This document shows positions 55,901 through 60,650 of a stretch of 64,000 nt of DNA, in pieces. The stretch is from Atherix ibis (Eukaryota > Arthropoda > Insecta > Diptera > Athericidae). A program made the position numbers and the translations under genes. A model generated the notes under the pieces. The model saw nothing but the letters and a program-made list of their open reading frames with translations, was not told the DNA's origin and searched no databases. The first letter of the stretch is position 1; each line of letters starts with the position of its first letter. Where the stretch lies: NCBI GenBank assembly GCA_958298945.1, contig OY282609.1:53478220-53542219 (forward strand), written 5' to 3'.

Positions 55901-58814
55901 CTCATTGTCACCCACAAATAAACCAATCTATTCAACTCTCATTCCGAAATTGGATAGACTGATCTCAACAATTTTCTTTTTCGTAAGGAATAATTATTTT
56001 TTTCTGACATTTAAAATTCATCCCATTATGGAGCTTCTACATCAAACTAGTTCATTCCCAAATTCCCTTTAATATTTTAGAATCTATTAATCTGCTCTAC
56101 AATAAACGCTTACTACTAAACGCAAATCTATCTCGTTTAGTTAGCTTCATCCCAATAGTATGAAAGTCGCTACTATAAAGTAGCCACTGACGCATGTCTA
56201 AGGAATCTTAAATACTTGAATCAGGATACAATAATAATAATGTAGAGGCTAGTAACATAAGTGTTTTGCCGATTTGGAGTTCCTCTGGAAATTCACAGTG
56301 ATCAAGGTAGAAATTTTGAGTTTCGACTATTTCAAGAAATGTACCAGCTTATGGGATTTTTCAAAACTCGGACAATCCCATATTATTCTCAATCGAACTG
56401 AATGGTAGAACCATTCAATTAAGCTCTGAAACGGCATGTGGCTAAATTGGTTGATCGGCATCAAAGAAACTAGGACTAACATATACCCCTGTTCCTTTTC
56501 TTATATAGAACGGCGATAGAAAATAGTACCTCCTCAGTAACACCAGCAAATCTACTTACTAGAACTCATCAGGTAATATCGCAGAGTATGCACTAGATTT
56601 AGGAGGAAAGATGAATGCTTTTCATTCTCTCCGGTACGAGATGCCGGAGTTCGGCCAATTGACAGGATGAAGACTCGTGACGATCGCAGTGGCAAATCTG
56701 TGGAATTCGAAGAGGGATCTTTGGTTTGGCTGTATAACCCCACTTGTCGTAAAAGAAAGTTATCGATGGTCCATTCCGAGTTGTTAAAAAGTTGAACGAA
56801 ATTATACACCGCCAGTTGGGATGGTCCATTTTGAGTTGTTACAAAGATGAACGGAATTACATACCGCATCCAAACAAATTATCAACGGCCTGGCCCGTTA
56901 CTATGGATCAAATGATGCTCGAGACGAGCATCTTTTCTAAGGGGTCAGTGTTACGTCTAACATGGTTCCGGTGTGCTCTAAAAAATTCTGGAAAAGATGT
57001 TCTGTAAATTTCCAGAGTATTCCAGATAGTTCGATTTCAGAAAGTTCTAGAAGCACGCCAGAGCAGTATAAATACGAGCGTTAACTTTAATCGGAGAAAT
57101 ACAGTGTAAAGTACCAAAACAGCAAGAAGATTCAACTAGAATTTGAGGGTCCTAAGCAAATAAACACTTGAGATCTATTTGTGAAATATAATCCCAAATA
57201 AAAAAAAACAGTTTTTACGTTGGCACAAAATCTGATCGGCAGTCTAAGAGCCTCAGACACCATCGGTTTTAGCTCATGTCTACGAGACTGCAAATGATTT
57301 AATTCCTAAATAATTTGGAAATAGTTTTTTTTCTTCTATTATATTATAACACACTCCATAAAAGTATGATTTTCGTCATTCGCTGTAAGACCCTTCATGC
57401 AATTAAACTGGTTGTATAAAAAATAACTTCTAACTTTAATCATTTTTCAAAGAGTTTATTTATATTATTTTAATAATGAATAAAATATCTATTATACACG
57501 AATATAAGTTAGAAATTATTTTACACATTTAGTAGTTACACTTAAAGAAAGACATTTACTAAAATTAGCTTAGTAGATATAGATAGTGACAGCTACTTCT
57601 TATTTATGAAAAGGAAATTCTGGAACACCGTCACATGATTTTATTTTAGACGCATTCTCCTTTTCATGTTAACTTTTTTCATGTTTCTAATTTTCTTTAT
57701 TTAGTTATATGTGCATAAAATCAATTCACAGAATACTGCCTAGCAACGTTTGCACTATTCAAGTTCGCATATATAGGAAGAAACTCATTGTATGAGTAAT
57801 ATGCAAAAAATGTTGCCTTGGCACGCAAAGGATCATGCGAACTAACTGATTCATACTTAAAGTTGGTTCTGTTATTTTTGTTTTACTGTCCTAAAAGTTA
57901 AATATAAAGTTTATATTATTTCTATTTTAGGTACTGTTTGCATAGTTTTCAAACTAAGACGCTAAATTTATTTTCGTTACATAGAAATGCTATTATAAGG
58001 TGATTGAAAGTAGGAATATCTACATTATGCACAGTGTATCTATACAAACTTCGGGGTTTTTTTTCATCGCCTTATTATTAACAATTTTTTGTACTTTAGA
58101 CCAAATATAATTTTCTATCAAATTATTGCTAGTTTTAAAAAAAATCTAGACTAATTAATCAAATTTCGATAGTTCCTTAACAATTTCCTAATTTCAGGGG
58201 GGTTTTTTTTTCTTAAGAAAATTGTCTGCATTCACTCACGAGAATAATGAGATTTTTATAATTTATGGTGTTAAATTCACTAAAATAAGTGGACAACTTC
58301 ATTACTAGACTCAGTTTATACAAGAACATTTTTAATTTTTCATGTATTAAAAAGACCAAAAAGTTTATGAAAATTTCGTTGCACCCAAATTAGACTATTG
58401 ACAAAAATTTCTAGGACTTACAAAATTTAAGGGCCATACAATATTCTATTTTCAATTTATAAAAATTTCAAATATAAAATTTTATAAAAAAGTTTAATAT
58501 AAATTAAAACAAAACTATCTACTGTCATTGCTACAATATCTTAACAAGACCTGATTCCTTATTCGAAAATGATTCCCAAATAAAGAAAGAAGACAATAAA
58601 AGGATACAATTTTTTTTTTTGGATAATTTTTTTATGAATTTAGTATTATTTTATGGTAAATAAATTGATTACAAATACTTACAGCTGTTAGAAAAGTTTT
58701 TGATATTTTTAAAGCTGGCCCAGATGTTTGTTTTAAACATTTTTGATCAGGATTTATTATCGAATCCTGTCGTCTAGAGCAGTGTGGTAAGGATATAAGA
58801 TCCATTTTTACCAT
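19873..58814 (-). CDS. Kua: Kua / PEDS1 (TMEM189) plasmanylethanolamine desaturase, whole gene
   Basis: Six coding exons (58814-58683, 34973-34814, 23334-23123, 22706-22488, 20733-20564, 19963-19873) join with matching phases 0, 1, 0, 0, 2 into about 327 residues. Every intron is GT-AG. The order is: a variable N-terminus; [20 protein letters not shown]; hydrophobic segments around residues 104-120 and 131-150; [37 protein letters not shown]; a further hydrophobic segment; [32 protein letters not shown]; and the terminal [12 protein letters not shown]. The histidine clusters are the di-iron ligands of this desaturase family. Known family role: an ER-membrane enzyme that introduces the vinyl-ether double bond of plasmalogens. 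All histidine boxes are intact, so the gene should be functional. Two in-frame Mets (residues 1 and 4) could be the start. Introns 1 and 2 carry most transposons of the window. Confidence 0.93.
20564..20733 (-). CDS. Kua: Kua coding exon 5
   Basis: Acceptor TTCTAG|ATC; 170 nt; donor AAATAAA|GTAAGT, phase 2. It encodes [16 protein letters not shown] and [20 protein letters not shown], the densest histidine cluster of the enzyme. Confidence 0.95.
21472..22436 (-). mobile_element. mariner (DD34D) relic in Kua intron 4
   Basis: Inverted termini are visible: TTAGTCGAAAAAGTTCATGG at the left, and the complement of 22411-22436 (TTAGTTGAAAAAGTTCGTGG) at the right. Inside, minus frame 21871-21650 reads [20 protein letters not shown] and PPHSPDIAF, the blocks around the second and third catalytic Asp of mariner transposase ([17 protein letters not shown] in the family). 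The body is shorter than a usual ~1.3-kb mariner and carries stops, so it is a decayed, deleted copy. The right end lies about 50 bp from the exon 4 donor. Confidence 0.8.
22488..22706 (-). CDS. Kua: Kua coding exon 4
   Basis: Acceptor TTTTAATAG|AAT; 219 nt; donor AATCAG|GTGAGT. It encodes [16 protein letters not shown] (histidine box) and a hydrophobic segment ending FVAMTNQ. A mariner relic ends about 50 bp downstream of its donor. Confidence 0.95.
23123..23334 (-). CDS. Kua: Kua coding exon 3
   Basis: Acceptor CTATTACAG|GA; 212 nt; donor GGAAAG|GTAAAA. It encodes [19 protein letters not shown] with the following hydrophobic residues, then the second hydrophobic stretch and [11 protein letters not shown], a hallmark of the family. 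Confidence 0.95.
24095..24170. repeat. Perfect inverted repeat, 34-bp arms, 8-nt loop
   Basis: Arms 24095-24128 and 24137-24170 are exact reverse complements, with the loop ATTGAAAC. The arms begin AAATGGGCACAACTAAATAC. There is no ORF and no transposase nearby. Confidence 0.95.
24959..25036 (-). repeat. Two copies of the dispersed TTTATAACGAG core repeat
   Basis: CTCATTATAAAAACTTTC near 24960 and CTCGTTATAAAAAGTTTC at 25016, read on the plus strand. Their reverse complement occurs at 26441-26460 and 40575-40592, and further copies lie at 39.6-40.1 kb and in the array at 43.7-44.5 kb. The nature of this repeat is unknown. Confidence 0.6.
26471..26487. repeat. Target-site duplication, left copy (17 bp)
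   Basis: ATAATGAACAAAGGAAA, identical to 28284-28300. Confidence 0.9.
26488..28283 (+). mobile_element. 5'-truncated non-LTR retrotransposon with target duplication
   Basis: The insert starts inside reverse transcriptase motif A (RAFDSV near 26500). It continues through [14 protein letters not shown] (motif B) and [11 protein letters not shown] (intact FADD) to a C-terminal C-x2-C-x8-H-x4-C knuckle near 27765 and a stop at 27957. About 310 bp of 3' UTR and an (ATT)n tail follow. There is one in-frame TAG at 27108-27110 (apparently from TGG), one frameshift near 27190 and a second in-frame TAG near 27400; the remainder is open. No RNase H follows the reverse transcriptase, and I cannot assign the clade. 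It sits inside Kua intron 2 on the opposite strand to the gene. The light damage and perfect duplication indicate a fairly recent insertion. Confidence 0.88.
28284..28300. repeat. Target-site duplication, right copy (17 bp)
   Basis: Matches 26471-26487. It is followed by a short local duplication of GAACAAAGGATGAATATATT (28301-28345). Confidence 0.88.
28301..29951. other. Kua intron 2, AT-rich, nothing recognised
   Basis: Frames at 29464-29873 show no family features. No repeat or element identified. Confidence 0.5.
29952..31262 (-). mobile_element. mariner element, decayed, with TIRs and TA duplication
   Basis: The ends TATTGGGTTGTTCG (29952-29965) and CGAACAACCCAATA (31249-31262) are inverted repeats flanked by TA. 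The length of about 1.3 kb is normal for mariner. The minus strand encodes a mariner transposase in pieces: [13 protein letters not shown] and [20 protein letters not shown] (30723-30508, first Asp), then [20 protein letters not shown] plus [12 protein letters not shown] (30296-30024, third Asp). Frameshifts, stops and an internal tandem duplication of about 73 bp (30624-30765) inactivate it. Located in Kua intron 2, in the same orientation as the gene. Confidence 0.88.
30624..30765. repeat. ~73-bp tandem duplication inside the mariner
   Basis: GTTTGAGAAGCAAATTACAA and the following ~45 bases through GTAAGAAGATGAGC occur twice in a row, with one C/T difference. It interrupts the transposase frame. 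Confidence 0.85.
31263..33330. other. Kua intron 2, AT-rich, nothing recognised
   Basis: No element or gene identified. A short GC-richer patch at 32775-32890 contains a small hairpin (CCACCG-CCAT-CGGTGG). Confidence 0.45.
33331..34615 (+). mobile_element. mariner element, decayed, with clear TIRs
   Basis: Left TIR TACGAGGTCTGTTTAAAAAG (33331) and right TIR (complement of 34591-34615) match over about 25 bp with one mismatch, flanked by TA. The plus-strand transposase reads [20 protein letters not shown] and [18 protein letters not shown] near 33540-33660, then [16 protein letters not shown] near 33960, [14 protein letters not shown] near 34230 and [18 protein letters not shown] near 34330. 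That gives the D...D34D layout with the middle Asp decayed to Tyr. Several frameshifts make it inactive. Its right end is about 200 bp from the Kua exon 2 donor. Confidence 0.88.
34814..34973 (-). CDS. Kua: Kua coding exon 2
   Basis: Acceptor GAATTCTAG|GTACC; 160 nt; donor AGTCCAG|GTAATT, phase 1. It encodes an acidic stretch and then [18 protein letters not shown], the conserved segment just before the first membrane segment of Kua. Confidence 0.9.
35290..35670 (+). pseudogene. Jockey-type LINE fragment (reverse transcriptase)
   Basis: The plus strand reads [24 protein letters not shown] sequence near 35345, a decayed motif A (NFPGYDLSI) near 35435, [17 protein letters not shown] near 35600 (motif B) and IADDSVLL near 35650 (catalytic box). 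Sequence between motif B and the ADD box is deleted, and the 3' half is missing. It ends in a fold-back. Confidence 0.7.
35622..35755. repeat. Fold-back: ~57-bp inverted repeat over the LINE ADD box
   Basis: 35622-35678 is repeated in inverted form at 35694-35755, with a 4-nt insertion and one substitution. The loop is about 15 nt. The right arm is an inverted copy of LINE sequence. Confidence 0.88.
35756..37429. other. Kua intron 1, AT-rich
   Basis: Includes a pyrimidine-rich strand bias at 35770-35940, which creates a meaningless Phe/Leu-rich frame. Nothing else recognised. Confidence 0.5.
37430..37905 (+). pseudogene. Jockey-type LINE fragment (reverse transcriptase)
   Basis: Frames on the plus strand give [14 protein letters not shown] sequence near 37470, a motif-B-like [16 protein letters not shown] near 37610, YPNRIH/AIIHLSLHY in place of the YADD region near 37690, and [19 protein letters not shown] near 37755. 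Too damaged for a clade beyond Jockey/CR1-like. Confidence 0.6.
37916..38156. repeat. GC-rich minisatellite, mixed 25/20-bp units
   Basis: Imperfect tandem units beginning TAGTGCTCGGCGGAG come in two lengths, about 25 bp (TAGTGCTCAGCAGAGGTAAA...) and about 20 bp (TAGTGCTCGAAGAAGGAGCA), often alternating. About ten units. The 80-residue minus frame across it is a by-product of the repeat. Confidence 0.8.
38157..39654. other. Kua intron 1, AT-rich, nothing recognised
   Basis: No coding or element features. Confidence 0.5.
39655..40170 (-). repeat. Diverged tandem repeat with the CTCGTTATAAAAAG core
   Basis: Cores at 39659, 39830, 39949 and 40102 are each followed by a TTCATTCCCGATTATCC-like segment. 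In the first, third and fourth units, CACTGCAATCC, CTCATTAAAAAACTTTCCT and a TTGCTTAAAATTT segment follow, so those units are homologous over about 150 bp. The second unit has other sequence. An inverted core lies at 40575-40592. Confidence 0.7.
40171..41100. other. Kua intron 1, no gene recognised
   Basis: Contains one inverted copy of the core repeat (40575-40592) and otherwise unremarkable sequence. The TACAAAATGAACTTCG stretch near 40998 may be the outer end of the DDE element that follows. Confidence 0.4.
41104..41835 (+). pseudogene. Tc1/mariner-type DDE transposase relic, internally deleted
   Basis: Starts [19 protein letters not shown] and, past a stop, AYRRYFR, the N-terminus of the same transposase type as at 13480-14502. 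It jumps to [20 protein letters not shown] and a decayed [10 protein letters not shown] block near 41700-41810, the region of the second and third catalytic Asp. About half of the expected ~1 kb of coding sequence is missing. A 17-bp hairpin (41630-41674) lies at the junction. Confidence 0.75.
41630..41674. repeat. Perfect 17-bp inverted repeat, 11-nt loop
   Basis: CATCCAACCCTGTGGCT at 41630-41646 and its exact reverse complement at 41658-41674, inside the DDE relic. Confidence 0.9.
41836..43599. other. Kua intron 1, AT-rich, nothing recognised
   Basis: No open frame above chance, no element motifs. Confidence 0.5.
43600..43740 (+). pseudogene. Short DDE transposase fragment
   Basis: The plus strand reads [20 protein letters not shown] followed by CHFWSYRN, the block around the first catalytic Asp (SDEAHFWLNGYVNKQN in the family). 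It is cut off immediately before the 138-bp array that begins at 43741. Confidence 0.75.
43741..44545 (-). repeat. 138-bp tandem array derived from a LINE 3' end
   Basis: Units start at 43741, 43884, 44022, 44203, 44341 and 44479 (spacings 143, 138, 181, 138 and 138). Each holds AGTAATAGTA, AGGGCTTTTAGC, CACATATTGGCAGGTAG, CTCGTTATAAAAAGTTTC and CTACCTAATGAGACC. Units 1-3 resemble 4-6 one by one, so a three-unit block was duplicated. Units 3 and 6 carry coding-end sequence of the adjacent LINE (44546-45990, minus strand), which shows that the array grew from that element's 3' end. Confidence 0.88.
44126..44189. repeat. Perfect inverted repeat, 28-bp arms, 8-nt loop
   Basis: CTCACCATAAAAGGTCTCAT... 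at 44126-44153 pairs exactly with 44162-44189, loop TTGATTAT. It is the extra sequence that makes the third array unit longer (181 bp). Confidence 0.93.
44546..45990 (-). pseudogene. RNase H-bearing LINE relic (R1/LOA/I group)
   Basis: The minus strand gives, in order: [12 protein letters not shown] near 45800; [10 protein letters not shown] near 45700; the 92-residue open stretch 45677-45399 with [20 protein letters not shown] then LEAFL (reverse transcriptase thumb); and [19 protein letters not shown] near 45260, the first RNase H block with the family's YTDGS decayed. The C-terminus, [15 protein letters not shown] then LGTL, lies near 44600. Stops and frameshifts interrupt it. The plus-strand frame at 45382-45597 is antisense. 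Confidence 0.8.
45991..47939. other. Kua intron 1, AT-rich
   Basis: Contains a run of 10-11 C near 47418. No gene or element recognised. The plus frame at 47584-47847 has a hydrophobic start but no other support. Confidence 0.5.
47940..48260. other. GC-rich island inside Kua intron 1
   Basis: A 320-bp island of much higher GC than its surroundings, with many CpGs, a GGCGGCGGCGGC run at 48041-48052 and palindrome-like words (TGACGTCGG). No open frame spans it on either strand, and no transposon motif is seen. It could be a regulatory element, an unrecognised exon or the remnant of a GC-rich insertion. Confidence 0.5.
48261..49739. other. Kua intron 1, AT-rich, nothing recognised
   Basis: The short plus frames at 48672-48917 and 48947-49150 show no family resemblance and low complexity. 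Confidence 0.45.
49740..50690 (+). pseudogene. RNase H-bearing LINE relic, 3' half of ORF2
   Basis: The plus strand gives RTNFAVTYV near 49915 and [20 protein letters not shown] at 50173-50232, the last RNase H block with its Asp. It continues with a post-RNase-H region containing [20 protein letters not shown] (from ~50305), then DNLPRP-CHFYGPQ near 50465, where the CCHC would start. Frame changes and stops interrupt it. It is homologous to the fragment at 55730-56160. Confidence 0.75.
50691..51954. other. Kua intron 1, AT-rich, nothing recognised
   Basis: No coding or element features identified. Confidence 0.5.
51955..52330 (+). pseudogene. Jockey-type LINE fragment (reverse transcriptase)
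   Basis: The plus strand reads [12 protein letters not shown] near 52085, LHRFRS near 52132, and [17 protein letters not shown] near 52165, the HQFGFR and motif A (FLDISQAFDRVWH) blocks of Jockey-type reverse transcriptase. It is then broken off by the RTE relic in the opposite orientation. Confidence 0.7.
52335..53045 (-). pseudogene. RTE-type LINE relic, C-terminal end
   Basis: The minus strand gives [20 protein letters not shown] near 52610-52550, then [29 protein letters not shown] and R. This is the standard C-terminal R-WAGH...GRP..RW...D...NWR stretch of insect RTE-like reverse transcriptases. Upstream, heavily decayed sequence extends to about 53045. Confidence 0.78.
53046..53799. 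other. Kua intron 1, no feature recognised
   Basis: Mixed AT-rich sequence. Part of 53640-53800 may belong to the R1-like 3' UTR that follows. Confidence 0.4.
53800..54060 (+). repeat. R1-type LINE 3' tail, second copy
   Basis: GCGTTGATTGGGGCGTA and CTATGGTCGTTGGCGACCC near 53905-53945, then GAGAGGTATGC, match the end of the R1-like relic at 1990-2070. After it, AATGTAAAATAAAGGGCT or its shorter form occurs three times in a row (53970-54052). Confidence 0.65.
54090..54560 (+). pseudogene. RNase H-bearing LINE relic, 3' fragment
   Basis: The plus strand reads [15 protein letters not shown] near 54140, matching the last RNase H block (PGHVGI.GNE.AD) with the Asp decayed. It continues with [11 protein letters not shown] near 54365, the post-RNase-H RIGHT.LT motif. 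Only short readable stretches remain. Confidence 0.6.
54561..55729. other. Kua intron 1, AT-rich
   Basis: Contains a short direct repeat (GGCTATRGTGTTGAAGTAGT, 54611-54690). No gene or element otherwise. Confidence 0.45.
55730..56160 (+). pseudogene. RNase H-bearing LINE relic, second copy of the 50-kb family
   Basis: [14 protein letters not shown] near 55755 (RNase H end) is followed by RYIDWTNSR and [12 protein letters not shown] near 55870-55950. These align with [10 protein letters not shown] and [13 protein letters not shown] at 50300-50420. It is decayed and incomplete. Confidence 0.65.
56275..56945 (+). pseudogene. Gypsy-type LTR retrotransposon relic: integrase and pol end
   Basis: The plus strand reads [20 protein letters not shown] at about 56290 (integrase core Asp block), then [17 protein letters not shown] with the catalytic Glu, [27 protein letters not shown], and the C-terminal [19 protein letters not shown] near 56715. 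This is the order of a Gypsy/mdg1-like integrase end. Stops and a deletion after LLTRTHQ inactivate it. A 53-55-bp segment (56768-56866) is tandemly duplicated. Only the pol 3' end and an LTR-like segment remain; no envelope gene is seen. Confidence 0.82.
56946..57220 (+). repeat. LTR-like segment of the Gypsy relic
   Basis: A purine-rich tract (AAGGGGTCAG, 56939-56948) is followed by TGTTACG, a typical LTR start. The segment contains a TATA-like AGTATAAATACG at 57065-57076 and ends near 57220. TTGGCACAAAATCTG then follows, which looks like a primer-binding site. A primer-binding site after a 3' LTR would be odd (see findings). The boundaries are inferred. Confidence 0.45.
57246..58682. other. 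Kua intron 1, start: AT-rich
   Basis: Nothing recognised between the Gypsy relic and the exon 1 donor. Confidence 0.5.
58683..58814 (-). CDS. Kua: Kua coding exon 1
   Basis: 44 codons from ATG 58814 (or ATG 58805) to a strong donor ACAGCT|GTAAGT, phase 0. The N-terminal sequence is not conserved enough for me to confirm by family. The assignment rests on the in-phase join to exon 2, the donor, and the lack of another start nearer exon 2. This is the least certain exon. Confidence 0.65.
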
Positions 58815-60510
58815 AAATTATTGTTTTATTTTGTTTTCGTTTTTCTATTGGTGTTCTTATTGCCAATGTTTAATATCGATAACAGCTATTCACTAAACAC
58901 TAATTCTAATTACAATAATTTTAATCTGTTAGTAATTTTTTACAAATTATATTTTATTTATAAAATAAAACCAATTCACTTTGGTCGTTTTTTTCTTTTC
59001 TATGATTATCCACTTTTTCTTAAGAAAATATAGTAGACGCTGTCGTTTCCATATTTATAAATTTCATAAAACTAATTTTCATTACTTCACTAAATCTCCA
59101 TTATATGATATTGAACGAATATTCGTTTAAAATAGAAAATTTTTGTTAACTAATTCAAAAAAGCACAGCCACTGTATAAGGTTATAAAATCTACAACACT
59201 AACTAACTCCATCTATTGTCAGTGTAATCATATGAATCAACTTCATTTATTAGGGAATTTTTATAACTTTTATATGAATTTTCATTTTATATAAACATAT
59301 ATGTGTACGAGTATATGTATATATAAGATTAAAAATAAATAATTAAAATTAAATACATTAATGCACATTAATAGAAATCCATATAATTTTTTTGTTAAGT
59401 GTTAATAAGGTTTTTTTTTTTTTTGAGAGTCGGAGGTCTTTTTTCAAGAAAAAAGCCTAAGCAAAGATAATAAATAGTTGAGGTTATTAAAAAAATTGTT
59501 ATCAATTAAAAGTTCACTTTTTCTTAAAAAATTATCGGAATTAAAAAAAAAACTGAAAAAAACAGTCTACAAAATATAAAATCATAAATTATTAAAATAT
59601 ACGTTAACAAATATGATGGGGAAAAAAATAATCTCGTTTTTTGTAGGATTTAAAAAAATATATATATATTTTTGTTTTGTTGGTTGTCAACTAAAATAAA
59701 ATATATAATAATATTCACAAATATCCCAAAACACCACCTACGAAGAGTATATAAAATTTTTTGTACGTTATAAATATTATTTTCGTTCTTCAATTAATTT
59801 TCTTTTTATTAATAATAGCAAGTAAAATATTTTTGAACTTTTTGATTATTTGTAATAAATAATTGAATATTGATTTTCTTTGTTAGATTTTTATATGAAT
59901 TCTTATATTTTGATATTTTAAATGTTTTTCAATAAATCTACTAAATGTAGAAACGAAATGAACAAAAACATAATTATCATGCAACAATTAACCTACAATA
60001 AATTATTTATTAGTGAACACATGTGAAAAGCACTTCTGCACCCTCAACGAAAATTATACAATAGTTTTCTGTAATTTTATTTAAATGATTTTTCCAATTT
60101 GTTTATAAAACCACTAATGATAAAGGATAAAGACATAAATATTTTTCAGAACATGAATGGATAGACGGTATAAATGACACTGTTGTTATTGCATGGACCC
60201 AGCCAGGTCCATTCACACCAATCCTTTCGACTAAAATTTCGATCAATCTATCCGAATCGCCACCACATTTGAATATTTTCGTCGAAGAATTTTTTTATAT
60301 AATATTATATATTTCAATTATTTGTTTACTTTGCACTAATGCCAAATTTTCTTTTTATTTAACTATTTTTTTCTTTTTATTGTAGAAAATTAATATGCGT
60401 ACAATGATTACAAATTATTAATATTAAAAAATAGCTTATCAAACAGAAGCTAAACTGTAGATCAACGGATTAATATGGTAACTTTTTATTTATTTTTTAA
60501 TTTTACAAAC
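58815..60510. other. Region upstream of the Kua start codon
   Basis: Either 5' flank or a 5'-UTR intron. AT-rich, with no ORF worth calling. The weak acceptor at 58845-58846 (AATAG) could begin the 5' UTR part of coding exon 1. Confidence 0.35.
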
Positions 60511-60650
60511 CGATTGGTCAAACTTAGATGCGGCTCATTCTAACCGCGAAACCAAACCGAATGACGAGAGTCTCGCATTAACTGGCACTGCTTGACTGAC
60601 TCAGTGTTTGGCTTTTCGAAACATTTTGGGGCATCTACCAACAACCAACC
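60511..60650 (-). promoter_or_regulatory. Candidate promoter / 5' UTR exon of Kua
   Basis: A locally GC-richer, low-repeat patch 1.8 kb upstream of the start codon. On the minus strand it has an arthropod-type initiator TCAGTC (A+1 at 60597) with no TATA box, AGACTC about 25 nt downstream (DPE-like but slightly off position), and a possible donor GTTTGT at 60510-60505. None of this is decisive; it is a plausible transcription start only. Confidence 0.3.

Noticed and set aside
56552..57007. Frames on both strands over the Gypsy relic
   Set aside because: Artefacts of the duplicated pol end; the true integrase reading is in other plus-strand frames.
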